A stretch of 6,787 nucleotides of DNA from Deltaproteobacteria bacterium (lineage in GTDB: Bacteria; Desulfobacterota; DSM-4660; Desulfatiglandales; B25-G16): NCBI GenBank assembly GCA_003646935.1, contig QMLW01000103.1, forward strand, positions 1-6,787. Direction: 5' to 3'. The position numbers and the translations under genes were made by a program. Within the stretch, counting starts at the first letter, position 1; each line of letters opens with the position of its first letter. Below are positions 1-5,870 of this stretch, one piece after another. The notes beneath the pieces are model-generated. The model ran no database searches. It was not told where the DNA came from and was given only the letters and a program-made list of their open reading frames with translations.

Positions 1-1055
1 ACCGGAACTATTTTCAGAATCGAGTTACCCTACAGCTCGTTGCCAAGGGAAGGGAGTTGGCAGAGACGCTCGGCACCGGTGTCACGGTCCTTGTACTGGG
101 AGAGGCAGTACACCAGTTTGCCATGGAATACATCGCCCATGGAGCAGATATGGTCATGGTGGCGGAGCATCCCGAACTGAAGTGCTATCAGGTTGAGCTT
201 TTCACGAAGGTAATAGGAAGGTGGGCGGAGGCCTTCAGGCCTGATATTCTCCTGGGAGGAGCCACCTCCTTTGGAAGGGAATTCTTCCCAAGGCTCGCGA
301 AGAGGCTAAAGACAGGTCTGAGTGCGGATTGCATGAGTCTGGAGGTGGATCCGGAAACGGGGTTGCTGGTCCAGACTGCGCCGGCCTTTAGCGGAAACGT
401 GCTCGCGGAGGTGGTTACCTCCCACCGCAGGCCACAAATGGCCACGGTTCACCCCGGCGTATTCAAAGAGCTTCCCCATAACGTCAATGCGGTGGGCAGG
501 GTTGTGTATCCAGAGATCGAGGTTGAAGCCGAGACACGGGTTCGCGTTCTGATGAGCCGACGTCAGCAGGCCCGAGAAAGTAATCTGGAGGACGCACAGA
601 TCGTCATTGTGGGTGGCAGGGGGTTGGGATCGAGAGAACAATTCAAGCTCCTCTTCGAGCTCGCGGAGCTGCTAGAAGGGGAGGTAGGCGCTACGAGGCC
701 CGTAGTACTTGCAGGGTGGGCTAATGAGGAACGGCTCTTAGGTCAGACGGGAAAAACGGTGAGGCCGAGACTGCTCATCTCGATCGGCACCTCCGGTGCC
801 CTTCAGTATACGACTGCCATACACGGGGCGGAGACCATTATCGCCATTAATCGAGACCCCCACGCGCCTATCTTCAAGATGGCCGACCTTGGGCTTGTAG
901 GGGAGATTTCAGGCGTGTTGCCCTTATTGCTGGAAACACTGCGAAAGAGGATGCAAGAGGAGGGAGAAGACGATGGAATACCGAGAAAGCCACATAAGCG
1001 CTCACCACAACTACCTCGTCAATGGTATGCTGGTGCAGGGCTTCGTAGTCGGTGA
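1..1055 (+). CDS. etfA: Electron transfer flavoprotein alpha subunit (5' truncated)
   Basis: Cytoplasmic FAD-binding subunit that pairs with EtfB and passes electrons between flavin dehydrogenases and a quinone or other acceptor. The frame is already open at base 3 (reading RNYFQNRVTLQLVAKGRELA), so the TTG at 57 is not a real start and the true start lies outside. The N-terminal domain shows the typical GATSFGRE, KTGLSADC, QTAPAFSGN and RRPQMATVHPG stretches. The C-terminal FAD domain shows IVIVGGRGLGS, GATRPVV with the conserved flavin-contacting Arg (codon 696-698), GQTGKTVRP with Thr at 747-749, and INRDPHAPIFKMADLG. In the usual SGAIQH motif the last residue is Tyr (SGALQY, 807-809). The family normally ends near LRKR at about 950; here a charged tail of about 34 residues runs on into the next gene. 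An etfB upstream is likely but not visible. Family assignment is very secure; electron partner and bifurcating status cannot be judged. Confidence 0.96.
   Translation, partial: RNYFQNRVTLQLVAKGRELAETLGTGVTVLVLGEAVHQFAMEYIAHGADMVMVAEHPELKCYQVELFTKVIGRWAEAFRPDILLGGATSFGREFFPRLAKRLKTGLSADCMSLEVDPETGLLVQTAPAFSGNVLAEVVTSHRRPQMATVHPGVFKELPHNVNAVGRVVYPEIEVEAETRVRVLMSRRQQARESNLEDAQIVIVGGRGLGSREQFKLLFELAELLEGEVGATRPVVLAGWANEERLLGQTGKTVRPRLLISIGTSGALQYTTAIHGAETIIAINRDPHAPIFKMADLGLVGEISGVLPLLLETLRKRMQEEGEDDGIPRKPHKRSPQLPRQWYAGAGLRSR
958..963 (+). promoter_or_regulatory. Strong ribosome binding site for the gene at 973
   Basis: AGGAGG is a perfect anti-16S match, 9 nt before the ATG at 973, and lies inside the end of etfA. 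It supports 973 over the in-frame ATG at 1027 and suggests translation coupled to etfA. Confidence 0.75.
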
Positions 1056-1443
1056 TCAGAGATCGCATAATGGCTTTTTCCTTCTAGGCGATATCGTGCT
1101 TCCAGGAGAGACTGGACCTCGCATCTCAGCTCGATTGATGGATGAAGAGGCTCACCTGCTCTTGGAGTTCGACGGAAACCGGATTAGGGAGAATCCAGGA
1201 CGATGTAGCATTGAGACCACCTTGAATGGCTATCGCATCGTATGCCCTTCTGGCGATGCGCTGATTGAGGTGAGAACAGAGGCATTTGCCAATGGGTATC
1301 TGACCCTCATCAAGGCCAGGCTCTTCGATGAGCATGGCCGTCTTCGGGTTGAAACTAGAGATGAAAGCATATGGGTTCACGGAGAGGAATACCCTCCTTT
1401 AACAGCTCCGATTTCGGAAGCGAGATCGATCAGAAGCGAGTAA
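973..1443 (+). CDS. Hypothetical protein, beta-rich, overlapping etfA
   Basis: This 156-residue protein is not one I recognise. It has no signal peptide or membrane segment and is probably cytoplasmic. The sequence alternates short hydrophobic and polar stretches with many Gly and Asn turns (for example MLVQGFVVGD, HNGFFLLGDIVLPGETGPR, YLTLIKARLFDEHGRL), which suggests a mostly beta structure. It has two Cys (in GRCSIETT and RIVCPSG) about 18 residues apart and no obvious catalytic or metal motif. Start 973 is chosen for the AGGAGG site 9 nt upstream; ATG 1027 would remove the first 18 residues. It begins 83 nt before the etfA stop in another frame, so the pair is probably cotranscribed and translationally coupled, and a role linked to the ETF is possible but unproven. 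That it is a real gene is supported by its ribosome binding site and its clean fit up to the convergent neighbour. Confidence 0.75.
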   Translation: MEYRESHISAHHNYLVNGMLVQGFVVGDQRSHNGFFLLGDIVLPGETGPRISARLMDEEAHLLLEFDGNRIRENPGRCSIETTLNGYRIVCPSGDALIEVRTEAFANGYLTLIKARLFDEHGRLRVETRDESIWVHGEEYPPLTAPISEARSIRSE

Positions 1444-1487
1444 GGAAGCGTTAAGGCTACATGTACTGTTTCAATTAGAGCCAAGAA

Positions 1488-3980
1488 TCAAGAATGTCTC
1501 ATTCTCGAGTTTATCCGTAACTTCTCCAACGACATCTGTATCACATCCCGTGCCTTGTCCTTTTCCCTCATATACTCCTCGAACATCGCTTGCACCTGAT
1601 CCTCCCTGTCGATGCCACCTATAGGGACGACTGCCTCGATCACGCGCTCAAAGTGGGCCGGATGGAATTGCTCGAGGAGATCCAGGTGAGATACAAACCA
1701 TTCCCACAGAGAGGGGATGGCGAGTGGATTCGCAGCCATGGAGCCTATAGGGATGAACTTATTTCTGCTGGGAACCTCCGTGAGAATATAGTCCTGCACC
1801 TTTTCAAGCATCCTCCTATCCCTGAATCCCCCCAGGGCTATCAAGATGTTCATCCTCTCGTGCTCGCTAACAGATGTCTTGAGCCTGTCTTTAAGCCATG
1901 CAAGGGCCGCCTCACCTCCGTTCAAGGCCCCGATGTACAGAACGCTCTTCGCGATATCCGGATGAACGCTGCCACCTCCGGTCAGGCGGGAAAATGCCCT
2001 TCCGGCGAATTCAGCTACCTCCTCTGAACCGTATACCGCGGCCTGGGGCATAATAGCGTCTCTTAAAATGGCGCGGGGATATGCTTCGTCTGGATCCGGT
2101 TCGTAGCCAATACGGGATAGCACGTTTTCAAGGAACGGTTTCGCAAAAGAGGCAACCCTGGCCCTTTGAGTGCCCTCGAGCACGAGATACGCGTGGTAGA
2201 GGTTAGCGGCAATGCCTATAAGGGGCAGGAATGCATCTTCGGCCTTGTAGTTGGACAGGAACTCGAGGTACTCATCAAGGGAGGAATCTCCGCACATGGC
2301 GATGGCGTACAGGTCGTCTTGAAGGCCCCACCTATCCTCTGGGGGCAGCGATTTGCTCAGCGCGAGTTTGCCCAGTTCAGCGAGGTTTTCAACATCGCGA
2401 TACTTGACCCGATAAAAACCGTCCTGCTTGAAATTTACCTTGTAGGCAACGGCATCTGCCCCGATTTCGATGACCGCAACCTTGGTATCCAGAAGGGCCG
2501 TGATCGTCCTTGATTGTTCGTCGCGGTAAAAGACCCTGATCGTGATCGGCACGAGCCACTGCTGATCGAATTGGGTTTGGAGGTATGAGAACCTCTTCTG
2601 CGAGATGTGGAGTTTTTCGCTCTGCCTCGTGACATCCAGCAGGGGGAAGCCAGGCTGCTCAACCCAGCTCTTCATCATGGCAACCACGGGTTTCTCCGAG
2701 GTTTCCTCAAATGCCTCCCACAGGTTTCGGCTCGCCGCGCATGAGTACTCATATTCCTGCAGGTAATGCCGTAAGCCCTCTTTAAAGCTAGTTTCTCCGA
2801 TATATCCTACTAGGTGCCGTAAGATGCTTGCGCCCTTATTATAGATGATCGGGGCGGTACTGGCGTTGATCAAGGCGTGCTCTCCTCCGGGAAGCTCTAT
2901 GGGGAATGTCTCGTGCAGTGCGTCCCTGGTGAGGGCCGCTTTGGTCTGGCCGTACAGAAATTGACCCCATATATCCCAGTGGGGATAGAAGTGTGCCACT
3001 ACACCATATCCGAAATAAGTGGCAAAGCTCTCATTCAGCCAGAGATACATCCAATCAGAAGGTGTAACCAAATCCCCAAACCACTGATGCACTATCTCAT
3101 GGGCTATCACCTCGCATATCCTCTGCTCCCCCGCCTTGGATGTGATACGGGGGTGGTGCAGTAACAGGTTTTCCCTGAAGGTGATTGCGCCCCAGTTTTC
3201 CATGGCACCAGATGCGAAATCAGGGACTGCCACGAGATCGAGCTTGGGCAGGGGGTATCGTATCCCGTAGTACTCCTCACAGAACGCAAGGGCATTCCTT
3301 CCGAATTCAAGTCCGAACCGAGCGTGCCGTGTCATTCCGGGCATGGTGGCGACACGAAGGATGGTCATGCCGGCATCCTCTATGAACTCGAACTCTCCCA
3401 CGCCGATGAACAGAAGATAGGTGGACATATGCGGTGTCCGGTGGAACCGCACCGTTTTCCTGCCGTCAGGTACGCGGGTCTCCTCGGCGATTGGCATATT
3501 GGAGATGGCGACGAGCCCCTCAGCGATCACGAGCTCGATATCAAAGGTCGCTTTCTTGAGGGGATGGTCAAGGCACGGGAACGCCCTTCGCGCGTCGCTC
3601 TCTTCAAACTGCGTGACTGCACAGTATCGTGTTTCACCTCCAGCGTAATAACTACTTCGGTAAAACCCAACCATCCGGTCATTAATCTCTCCTGAGAAGG
3701 TGATCCTAAGGGTGATGCGGCCGTTCATCTCCTCGGGAAGGCGGATCGTAATCTCGTCTCTGCGGGCGTCCATGGAGAATTGGCACTCTATGGACTCCCG
3801 GTCTTTCAGGAGTTTACAGCTCAGCAATCTAAGCTCCTTGGCGTTCAGGGTAATGTCGTTCACTGCTCCTTCGGCCTCGAGGGAAACCTCGACGCTCCCC
3901 GAAAACATAAAGGTCTTCAGGTCCGGTTCAAGATGCAGGCTATAGTGAGATGGATTCACCGTATTCATGGTAGCCCCCAT
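1488..3980 (-). CDS. M1 family zinc aminopeptidase (ERAP/puromycin-sensitive type)
   Basis: Cytosolic metallopeptidase removing N-terminal residues from peptides, expected to act late in protein turnover. The 830 residues match the full length of the family. The N-terminal beta domain (about 1-215) carries TQFEESDARRAFPC at 123-136. The catalytic domain has the exopeptidase motif GAMENWG (258-264), the zinc site HEIVH (294-298) and the third ligand in NESFATYF (Glu317); Glu295 is the catalytic base. Tyr380 in IIYNKGASILR fits the transition-state tyrosine. After a beta sandwich, a helical ERAP1-C-like domain begins near NFKQDGFYRVKY (about 516) and runs to the end. No signal peptide is present. 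The start is uncertain: ATG 3980 or ATG 3968 (MNTVNPSHYSL). The latter has a GGGGG stretch a few bases upstream and fits the usual N-terminus better. No active-site residue is missing. Substrate preference cannot be read from the sequence. Confidence 0.95.
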   Translation of the reverse strand: MGATMNTVNPSHYSLHLEPDLKTFMFSGSVEVSLEAEGAVNDITLNAKELRLLSCKLLKDRESIECQFSMDARRDEITIRLPEEMNGRITLRITFSGEINDRMVGFYRSSYYAGGETRYCAVTQFEESDARRAFPCLDHPLKKATFDIELVIAEGLVAISNMPIAEETRVPDGRKTVRFHRTPHMSTYLLFIGVGEFEFIEDAGMTILRVATMPGMTRHARFGLEFGRNALAFCEEYYGIRYPLPKLDLVAVPDFASGAMENWGAITFRENLLLHHPRITSKAGEQRICEVIAHEIVHQWFGDLVTPSDWMYLWLNESFATYFGYGVVAHFYPHWDIWGQFLYGQTKAALTRDALHETFPIELPGGEHALINASTAPIIYNKGASILRHLVGYIGETSFKEGLRHYLQEYEYSCAASRNLWEAFEETSEKPVVAMMKSWVEQPGFPLLDVTRQSEKLHISQKRFSYLQTQFDQQWLVPITIRVFYRDEQSRTITALLDTKVAVIEIGADAVAYKVNFKQDGFYRVKYRDVENLAELGKLALSKSLPPEDRWGLQDDLYAIAMCGDSSLDEYLEFLSNYKAEDAFLPLIGIAANLYHAYLVLEGTQRARVASFAKPFLENVLSRIGYEPDPDEAYPRAILRDAIMPQAAVYGSEEVAEFAGRAFSRLTGGGSVHPDIAKSVLYIGALNGGEAALAWLKDRLKTSVSEHERMNILIALGGFRDRRMLEKVQDYILTEVPSRNKFIPIGSMAANPLAIPSLWEWFVSHLDLLEQFHPAHFERVIEAVVPIGGIDREDQVQAMFEEYMREKDKARDVIQMSLEKLRINSRMRHS

Positions 3981-4003
3981 TGCTGAATCTGAGATTTTCC
4001 ATC

Positions 4004-4032
4004 AACATAATTCACATCCTATGTTTTGCCAA
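4004..4032 (-). promoter_or_regulatory. Candidate sigma70 promoter for the M1 aminopeptidase
   Basis: Read on the minus strand: TTGGCA (4032-4027), a 17-bp spacer, then TATGTT (4009-4004). The -35 matches 5/6 and the -10 matches 4/6 of consensus. The implied transcript start near 3997 leaves a leader of about 17 nt to ATG 3980 or 29 nt to ATG 3968, which mildly favours the second start. Confidence 0.4.
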
Positions 4033-4069
4033 GGCGAAAGTAGTGCTCCGATGAAAGATGGTTTCCCTC

Positions 4070-4098
4070 TTGACCCCTACACACCCCTTGCCTATACT
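4070..4098 (+). promoter_or_regulatory. Sigma70-like promoter for the B12 activation-domain gene
   Basis: TTGACC (4070-4075), a 17-bp spacer and TATACT (4093-4098), each 5/6 to consensus, sit 46 bp before the ATG at 4145. The implied transcript start is near 4105, giving a leader of about 40 nt. This is the best promoter match in the window. Confidence 0.65.
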
Positions 4099-4144
4099 GG
4101 CCCGGTCAAGGAACGTTATCCTCAAGGTGCCTTCAGGTTGATAG

Positions 4145-4822
4145 ATGGAAACTCTAGGGCATATACCGGTAATCCTGGACCATGAGGAGATTAAAACAAG
4201 GCTCCACATGGAGCGAAGGGGGAATTGGAGTCAGGTTCAATCCCTCATCAATAGCGCCCAGACCCTTATTGAGGCGAAGGCCGCCTACAGGGTTTGCTAC
4301 ATAGAGGAGAGGCTCGCTGATACGATCAGGATAGACGGCGTTTACCTGAAAAGCAAGGTATTGCGGAAGAATTTGGATCACGTGGAACGGGTCTTTCCCT
4401 TTGTATTGACCATCGGCGGAGCCTTAGAGGAGGAGGCTCGGGCATGCAACGACATCTTGCAGCAGTACTATCTCGATAGTATTGGCAATGAAGGGCTTGC
4501 CATGGTTCGGAGCTACCTGGAAGAACACTTGAGGTCTCGATATGCCCTTACTACCCTTTCCTCTATGAGCCCGGGATCGCTCGAGGACTGGGCTATCGAA
4601 AATCAAGGACCCTTGTTCTCGATCCTCGGTGATGTACCCGGGGCTATCGGCGTGAACCTGGAGAAAAGCCATGTCATGACCCCTTTTAAGTCCATATCCG
4701 GCATCTATTTTCCCACTGAGATTCCCTTCTACAGCTGTCAGCTGTGCAAGAGAGGAAACTGTCCATCACGAAAGGCGGAATACAGCGAACACCTGGCCAG
4801 GGAGTACGGGATCATGCAATGA
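4145..4822 (+). CDS. Stand-alone vitamin B12-dependent methionine synthase activation domain protein
   Basis: The 225-residue protein resembles the C-terminal reactivation domain of cobalamin-dependent methionine synthase MetH, which binds S-adenosylmethionine and supports reductive methylation of inactive cob(II)alamin. Visible signs are the SPGS segment followed by LEDWAIENQGPLFSIL (142-161), at the place of the SAM-site Arg-x-x-Pro-Gly-Tyr region of MetH, then AIGVNLEKSHVMTPFKSISG (167-186). It ends with C198-x2-C201-x4-C206 followed by Ser-Arg, a Cys cluster common in the short forms and able in principle to bind a metal or Fe-S centre. There is no cobalamin-binding or methyltransferase domain, so it must act on a partner encoded elsewhere, either a split MetH or another corrinoid protein. 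ATG 4145 fits the promoter, but its ribosome binding site is weak; ATG 4208 is an alternative that would cut 21 plausible residues. Family is fairly sure, partner unknown. Confidence 0.85.
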   Translation: METLGHIPVILDHEEIKTRLHMERRGNWSQVQSLINSAQTLIEAKAAYRVCYIEERLADTIRIDGVYLKSKVLRKNLDHVERVFPFVLTIGGALEEEARACNDILQQYYLDSIGNEGLAMVRSYLEEHLRSRYALTTLSSMSPGSLEDWAIENQGPLFSILGDVPGAIGVNLEKSHVMTPFKSISGIYFPTEIPFYSCQLCKRGNCPSRKAEYSEHLAREYGIMQ

Positions 4823-4908
4823 TGTTGCTTCCGGATTACCCCCTTTGGTTGATACTCTGATTTGATAGGAATTTCATGGTAAGTCCTGCGCGCGGGACGA
4901 TATATTAA

Positions 4909-4949
4909 TGCGCCTGTCCGTCCCGGGCTGGAACGGACTGGGGGGCGCA
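4909..4949 (+). other. Imperfect hairpin
   Basis: TGCGCC (4909-4914) pairs with GGCGCA (4944-4949), and GTCCGT (4916-4921) pairs with ACGGAC (4933-4938). The two 6-bp helices are separated by an unequal internal loop, and the apical loop is 11 nt. No T-run follows, so it is not an intrinsic terminator. Confidence 0.5.
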
Positions 4950-4971
4950 TAAAATCGTGAAACGGTTTTAT
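4949..4971 (+). other. Ten-bp hairpin with a competing alternative fold
   Basis: ATAAAATCGT (4949-4958) pairs with ACGGTTTTAT (4962-4971) around a GAA loop, with one T-G wobble. CGTGAAA (4956-4962) can instead pair with TTTCACG (4984-4990). The two folds exclude each other, as in an attenuator-like switch, but no function is shown. Confidence 0.45.
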
Positions 4972-4986
4972 GAATCGAAAGGTTTT
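4953..4986 (+). repeat. Imperfect tandem direct repeat
   Basis: AATCGTGAAACGGTTTT (4953-4969) is followed by AATCGAAAGGTTTT (4973-4986). The second copy equals the first with TG and C removed. It could be a duplicated protein-binding site or the result of slippage. Confidence 0.5.
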
Positions 4987-4991
4987 CACGC

Positions 4992-5021
4992 TTGACAGGA
5001 TAAGGGCCGTTTTTTTATGTT
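4992..5021 (+). promoter_or_regulatory. Candidate sigma70 promoter for the DUF1573 gene
   Basis: A perfect TTGACA (4992-4997), an 18-bp spacer containing the T7 run, and TATGTT (5016-5021, 4/6). The expected transcript start near 5029 gives a leader of about 70 nt that includes the 5061-5079 hairpin. Confidence 0.5.
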
Positions 5022-5060
5022 GACTGATCAAGGGCTCATCATAACGGTTGGCAATACTGG

Positions 5061-5079
5061 GGATACCATTTCGGTATCC
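5061..5079 (+). other. Leader hairpin before the DUF1573 gene
   Basis: GGATACC (5061-5067) and GGTATCC (5073-5079) form a perfect 7-bp stem around ATTTC, extendable by G-T wobbles. It ends 9 nt before the Shine-Dalgarno and has no strong T-run, so a role in mRNA stability or translation is more likely than termination. It could equally be a dyad operator. Confidence 0.5.
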
Positions 5080-5101
5080 TTTAACGCGAAAGGAAAGAGG
5101 G

Positions 5102-5824
5102 ATGAAAAGGACATTGTACGGGGCGTTCCTCCTGATTACCTGTCTGTTCCTTTGCCTTCCCGAAGGCCTCGCACAGGAGGCCGCGGGGCCGAGGATTGAA
5201 ATTGAGGAGAGGGTCTTTACCGCCAAGAAGGTCAAGCAAGGCGAGCTCATCGAGCACACCTTTACGGTCAAAAATAAGGGCAAAGAGGTCCTTGAGATAC
5301 GAAAGGTCAGCCCCGGCTGAGGCTGCGCAGTAGCCCGCTATGACAGGACTATCCCCCCCGGCGGGGAGGGAAGGATCACCCTAAAGATCAAGACCAAGGG
5401 ATATCAGGGGGAGATCAGGAAAAGGGCGAGGATATTCACCAATGACCCACGGAAAAAGGTCGAGGTTGTGGAAATAAGGGCCTTTGTCAAGGCACCGATC
5501 TATCTCGCTCCCAAATTCGTATACCTGAAAGGGCCTGCAGATCAGGAAATTAGCCGAACCGTGAGCGTGAGGGCGGGTGAAGAACGGCCCTTGACGCTCG
5601 AGGAGAGCAGCTTCAACCTCGGCGCCAAGGTAACTTACGCCATAGAGGAGGTTGAGGCGGGAAGATTCTTCAGGATCCGTTTTACCGCGGTCCCCGGGTC
5701 CCCTGGTAACTACCGCGGCGTATTGAGGCTCAAGACGAATTATCCCGAGAGGCCCCAGATCGCTATCCCTATAATAGCGAGACTCCACGGCGTGGGCAAG
5801 GCTCCAAAGGGGAGGGGGAATTAA
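5102..5824 (+). CDS. Exported DUF1573 protein, probable selenoprotein (Sec73, in-frame TGA)
   Basis: A 240-residue protein if TGA 5318-5320 is read through. ATG 5102 follows AAAGGA by 7 nt. Residues 1-24 form a Sec signal peptide (MKR, a hydrophobic core, cleavage likely after GLA); no proper lipobox is present, so it should be periplasmic. Residues about 31-127 match DUF1573, an Ig-like fold: RVFTAKKVKQGELIEHTFTV, then KEVLEIRKVSPG, TGA, GCAVARYDRTIPPGGEG and a TNDP turn (113-116). In this family the consensus after the hydrophobic strand is V-x-x-S-C-G-C-T; the TGA takes the place of the first Cys and leaves Sec-Gly-Cys. Downstream codons stay open and family-like, including a second beta domain (about 130-235). 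The same frame on both sides excludes a frameshift. Alternatives are a fresh nonsense mutation or a base-call error. The molecular role of DUF1573 is not established; a redox or metal-linked role is inferred. Confidence 0.8.
5318..5320 (+). other. In-frame TGA read as selenocysteine codon
   Basis: The codon order is GTC AGC CCC GGC TGA GGC TGC GCA, giving V-S-P-G-Sec-G-C-A. It is the only stop between 5102 and the TAA at 5822-5824 and coincides with the first Cys of the family CGC motif. Incorporation would need SelA, SelB, SelD and tRNA-Sec encoded elsewhere. Confidence 0.72.
5330..5370 (+). promoter_or_regulatory. Candidate bacterial SECIS region (two alternative hairpins)
   Basis: Fold A pairs GTAGCC (5330-5335) with GGACTAT (5346-5352, one bulged A, one G-T wobble) around a 10-nt loop whose second base is G; the loop begins 15 nt after the TGA. 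Fold B pairs 5352-5359 with 5363-5370 in a C/G-rich stem with one mismatch and a GGC loop, 39 nt after the TGA. Bacterial SECIS models as I recall them want a loop about 16-37 nt downstream with a G in its first two positions, so A is just short and B just long. The folds share base 5352. Neither matches the E. coli fdhF element in sequence. Confidence 0.35.
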
Positions 5825-5870
5825 TTAGAATACCCCGGTAGACTGCCTCTTGGATAGGGGATAATGGTGG

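Larger units (their letters stand above)
4823..5101. other. Structured non-coding region upstream of the DUF1573 gene
   Basis: No convincing gene is seen in these 279 bases. They contain a long imperfect hairpin (4909-4949), an AT-rich hairpin with a competing pairing (4949-4990), an imperfect direct repeat, a T7 run (5010-5016), a candidate promoter and a leader hairpin (5061-5079). TCCTG (4884-4888) could also pair with CAGGA (4996-5000) and close the first two hairpins into one domain. It may be a small RNA or a 5' regulatory leader. I do not recognise it as a known riboswitch class. Confidence 0.4.

Noticed and set aside
1053..1055. TGA stop of etfA as another Sec codon
   Set aside because: Readthrough meets TAA after four codons and adds nothing family-like.
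1454..1483. GGCT/AGCC pairing between the convergent genes as a bidirectional terminator
   Set aside because: Only four base pairs with a loop of about 20 nt and no T-run on either strand.
3981..4144. Cobalamin riboswitch before the B12-activation gene
   Set aside because: No B12-box-like sequence seen, and the leader after the predicted promoter is only about 40 nt, too short for the aptamer.
4820..4822. TGA stop of the B12-activation gene as Sec
   Set aside because: Readthrough gives nine unrelated residues and then another TGA; the protein already has its normal C-terminus.
5006..5016. GGGCCG plus seven T as an intrinsic terminator
   Set aside because: No stem-loop ends directly at the T-run; the nearest hairpin ends about 19 nt upstream, and the run falls inside a promoter spacer.
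5102..5173. Lipoprotein signal in the DUF1573 protein
   Set aside because: The Cys residues at 14 and 18 are preceded by Thr and Leu rather than Gly, Ala or Ser, so no lipobox; a signal peptidase I site fits better.
4738..5283. 181-codon open frame on the minus strand across the intergenic region
   Set aside because: It runs antisense through the ends of two supported genes, has a low-complexity basic composition and shows no family features.
5102..5320. A 72-residue DUF1573 protein truly ending at TGA 5318-5320, with a second gene from GTG 5468
   Set aside because: It would stop in the middle of the conserved CGC motif and strand a conserved half-domain in the same frame. The GTG at 5468 lies inside a beta strand, and I noted no obvious ribosome binding site before it.
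5381..5788. 135-codon open frame on the minus strand opposite the DUF1573 gene
   Set aside because: Shadow of the plus-strand gene; the plus-strand translation has the recognisable domains.
5825..5870. CCCC/GGGG pairing between the two converging genes as a terminator
   Set aside because: Only a 4-bp stem with a long loop and no T-run on either side.
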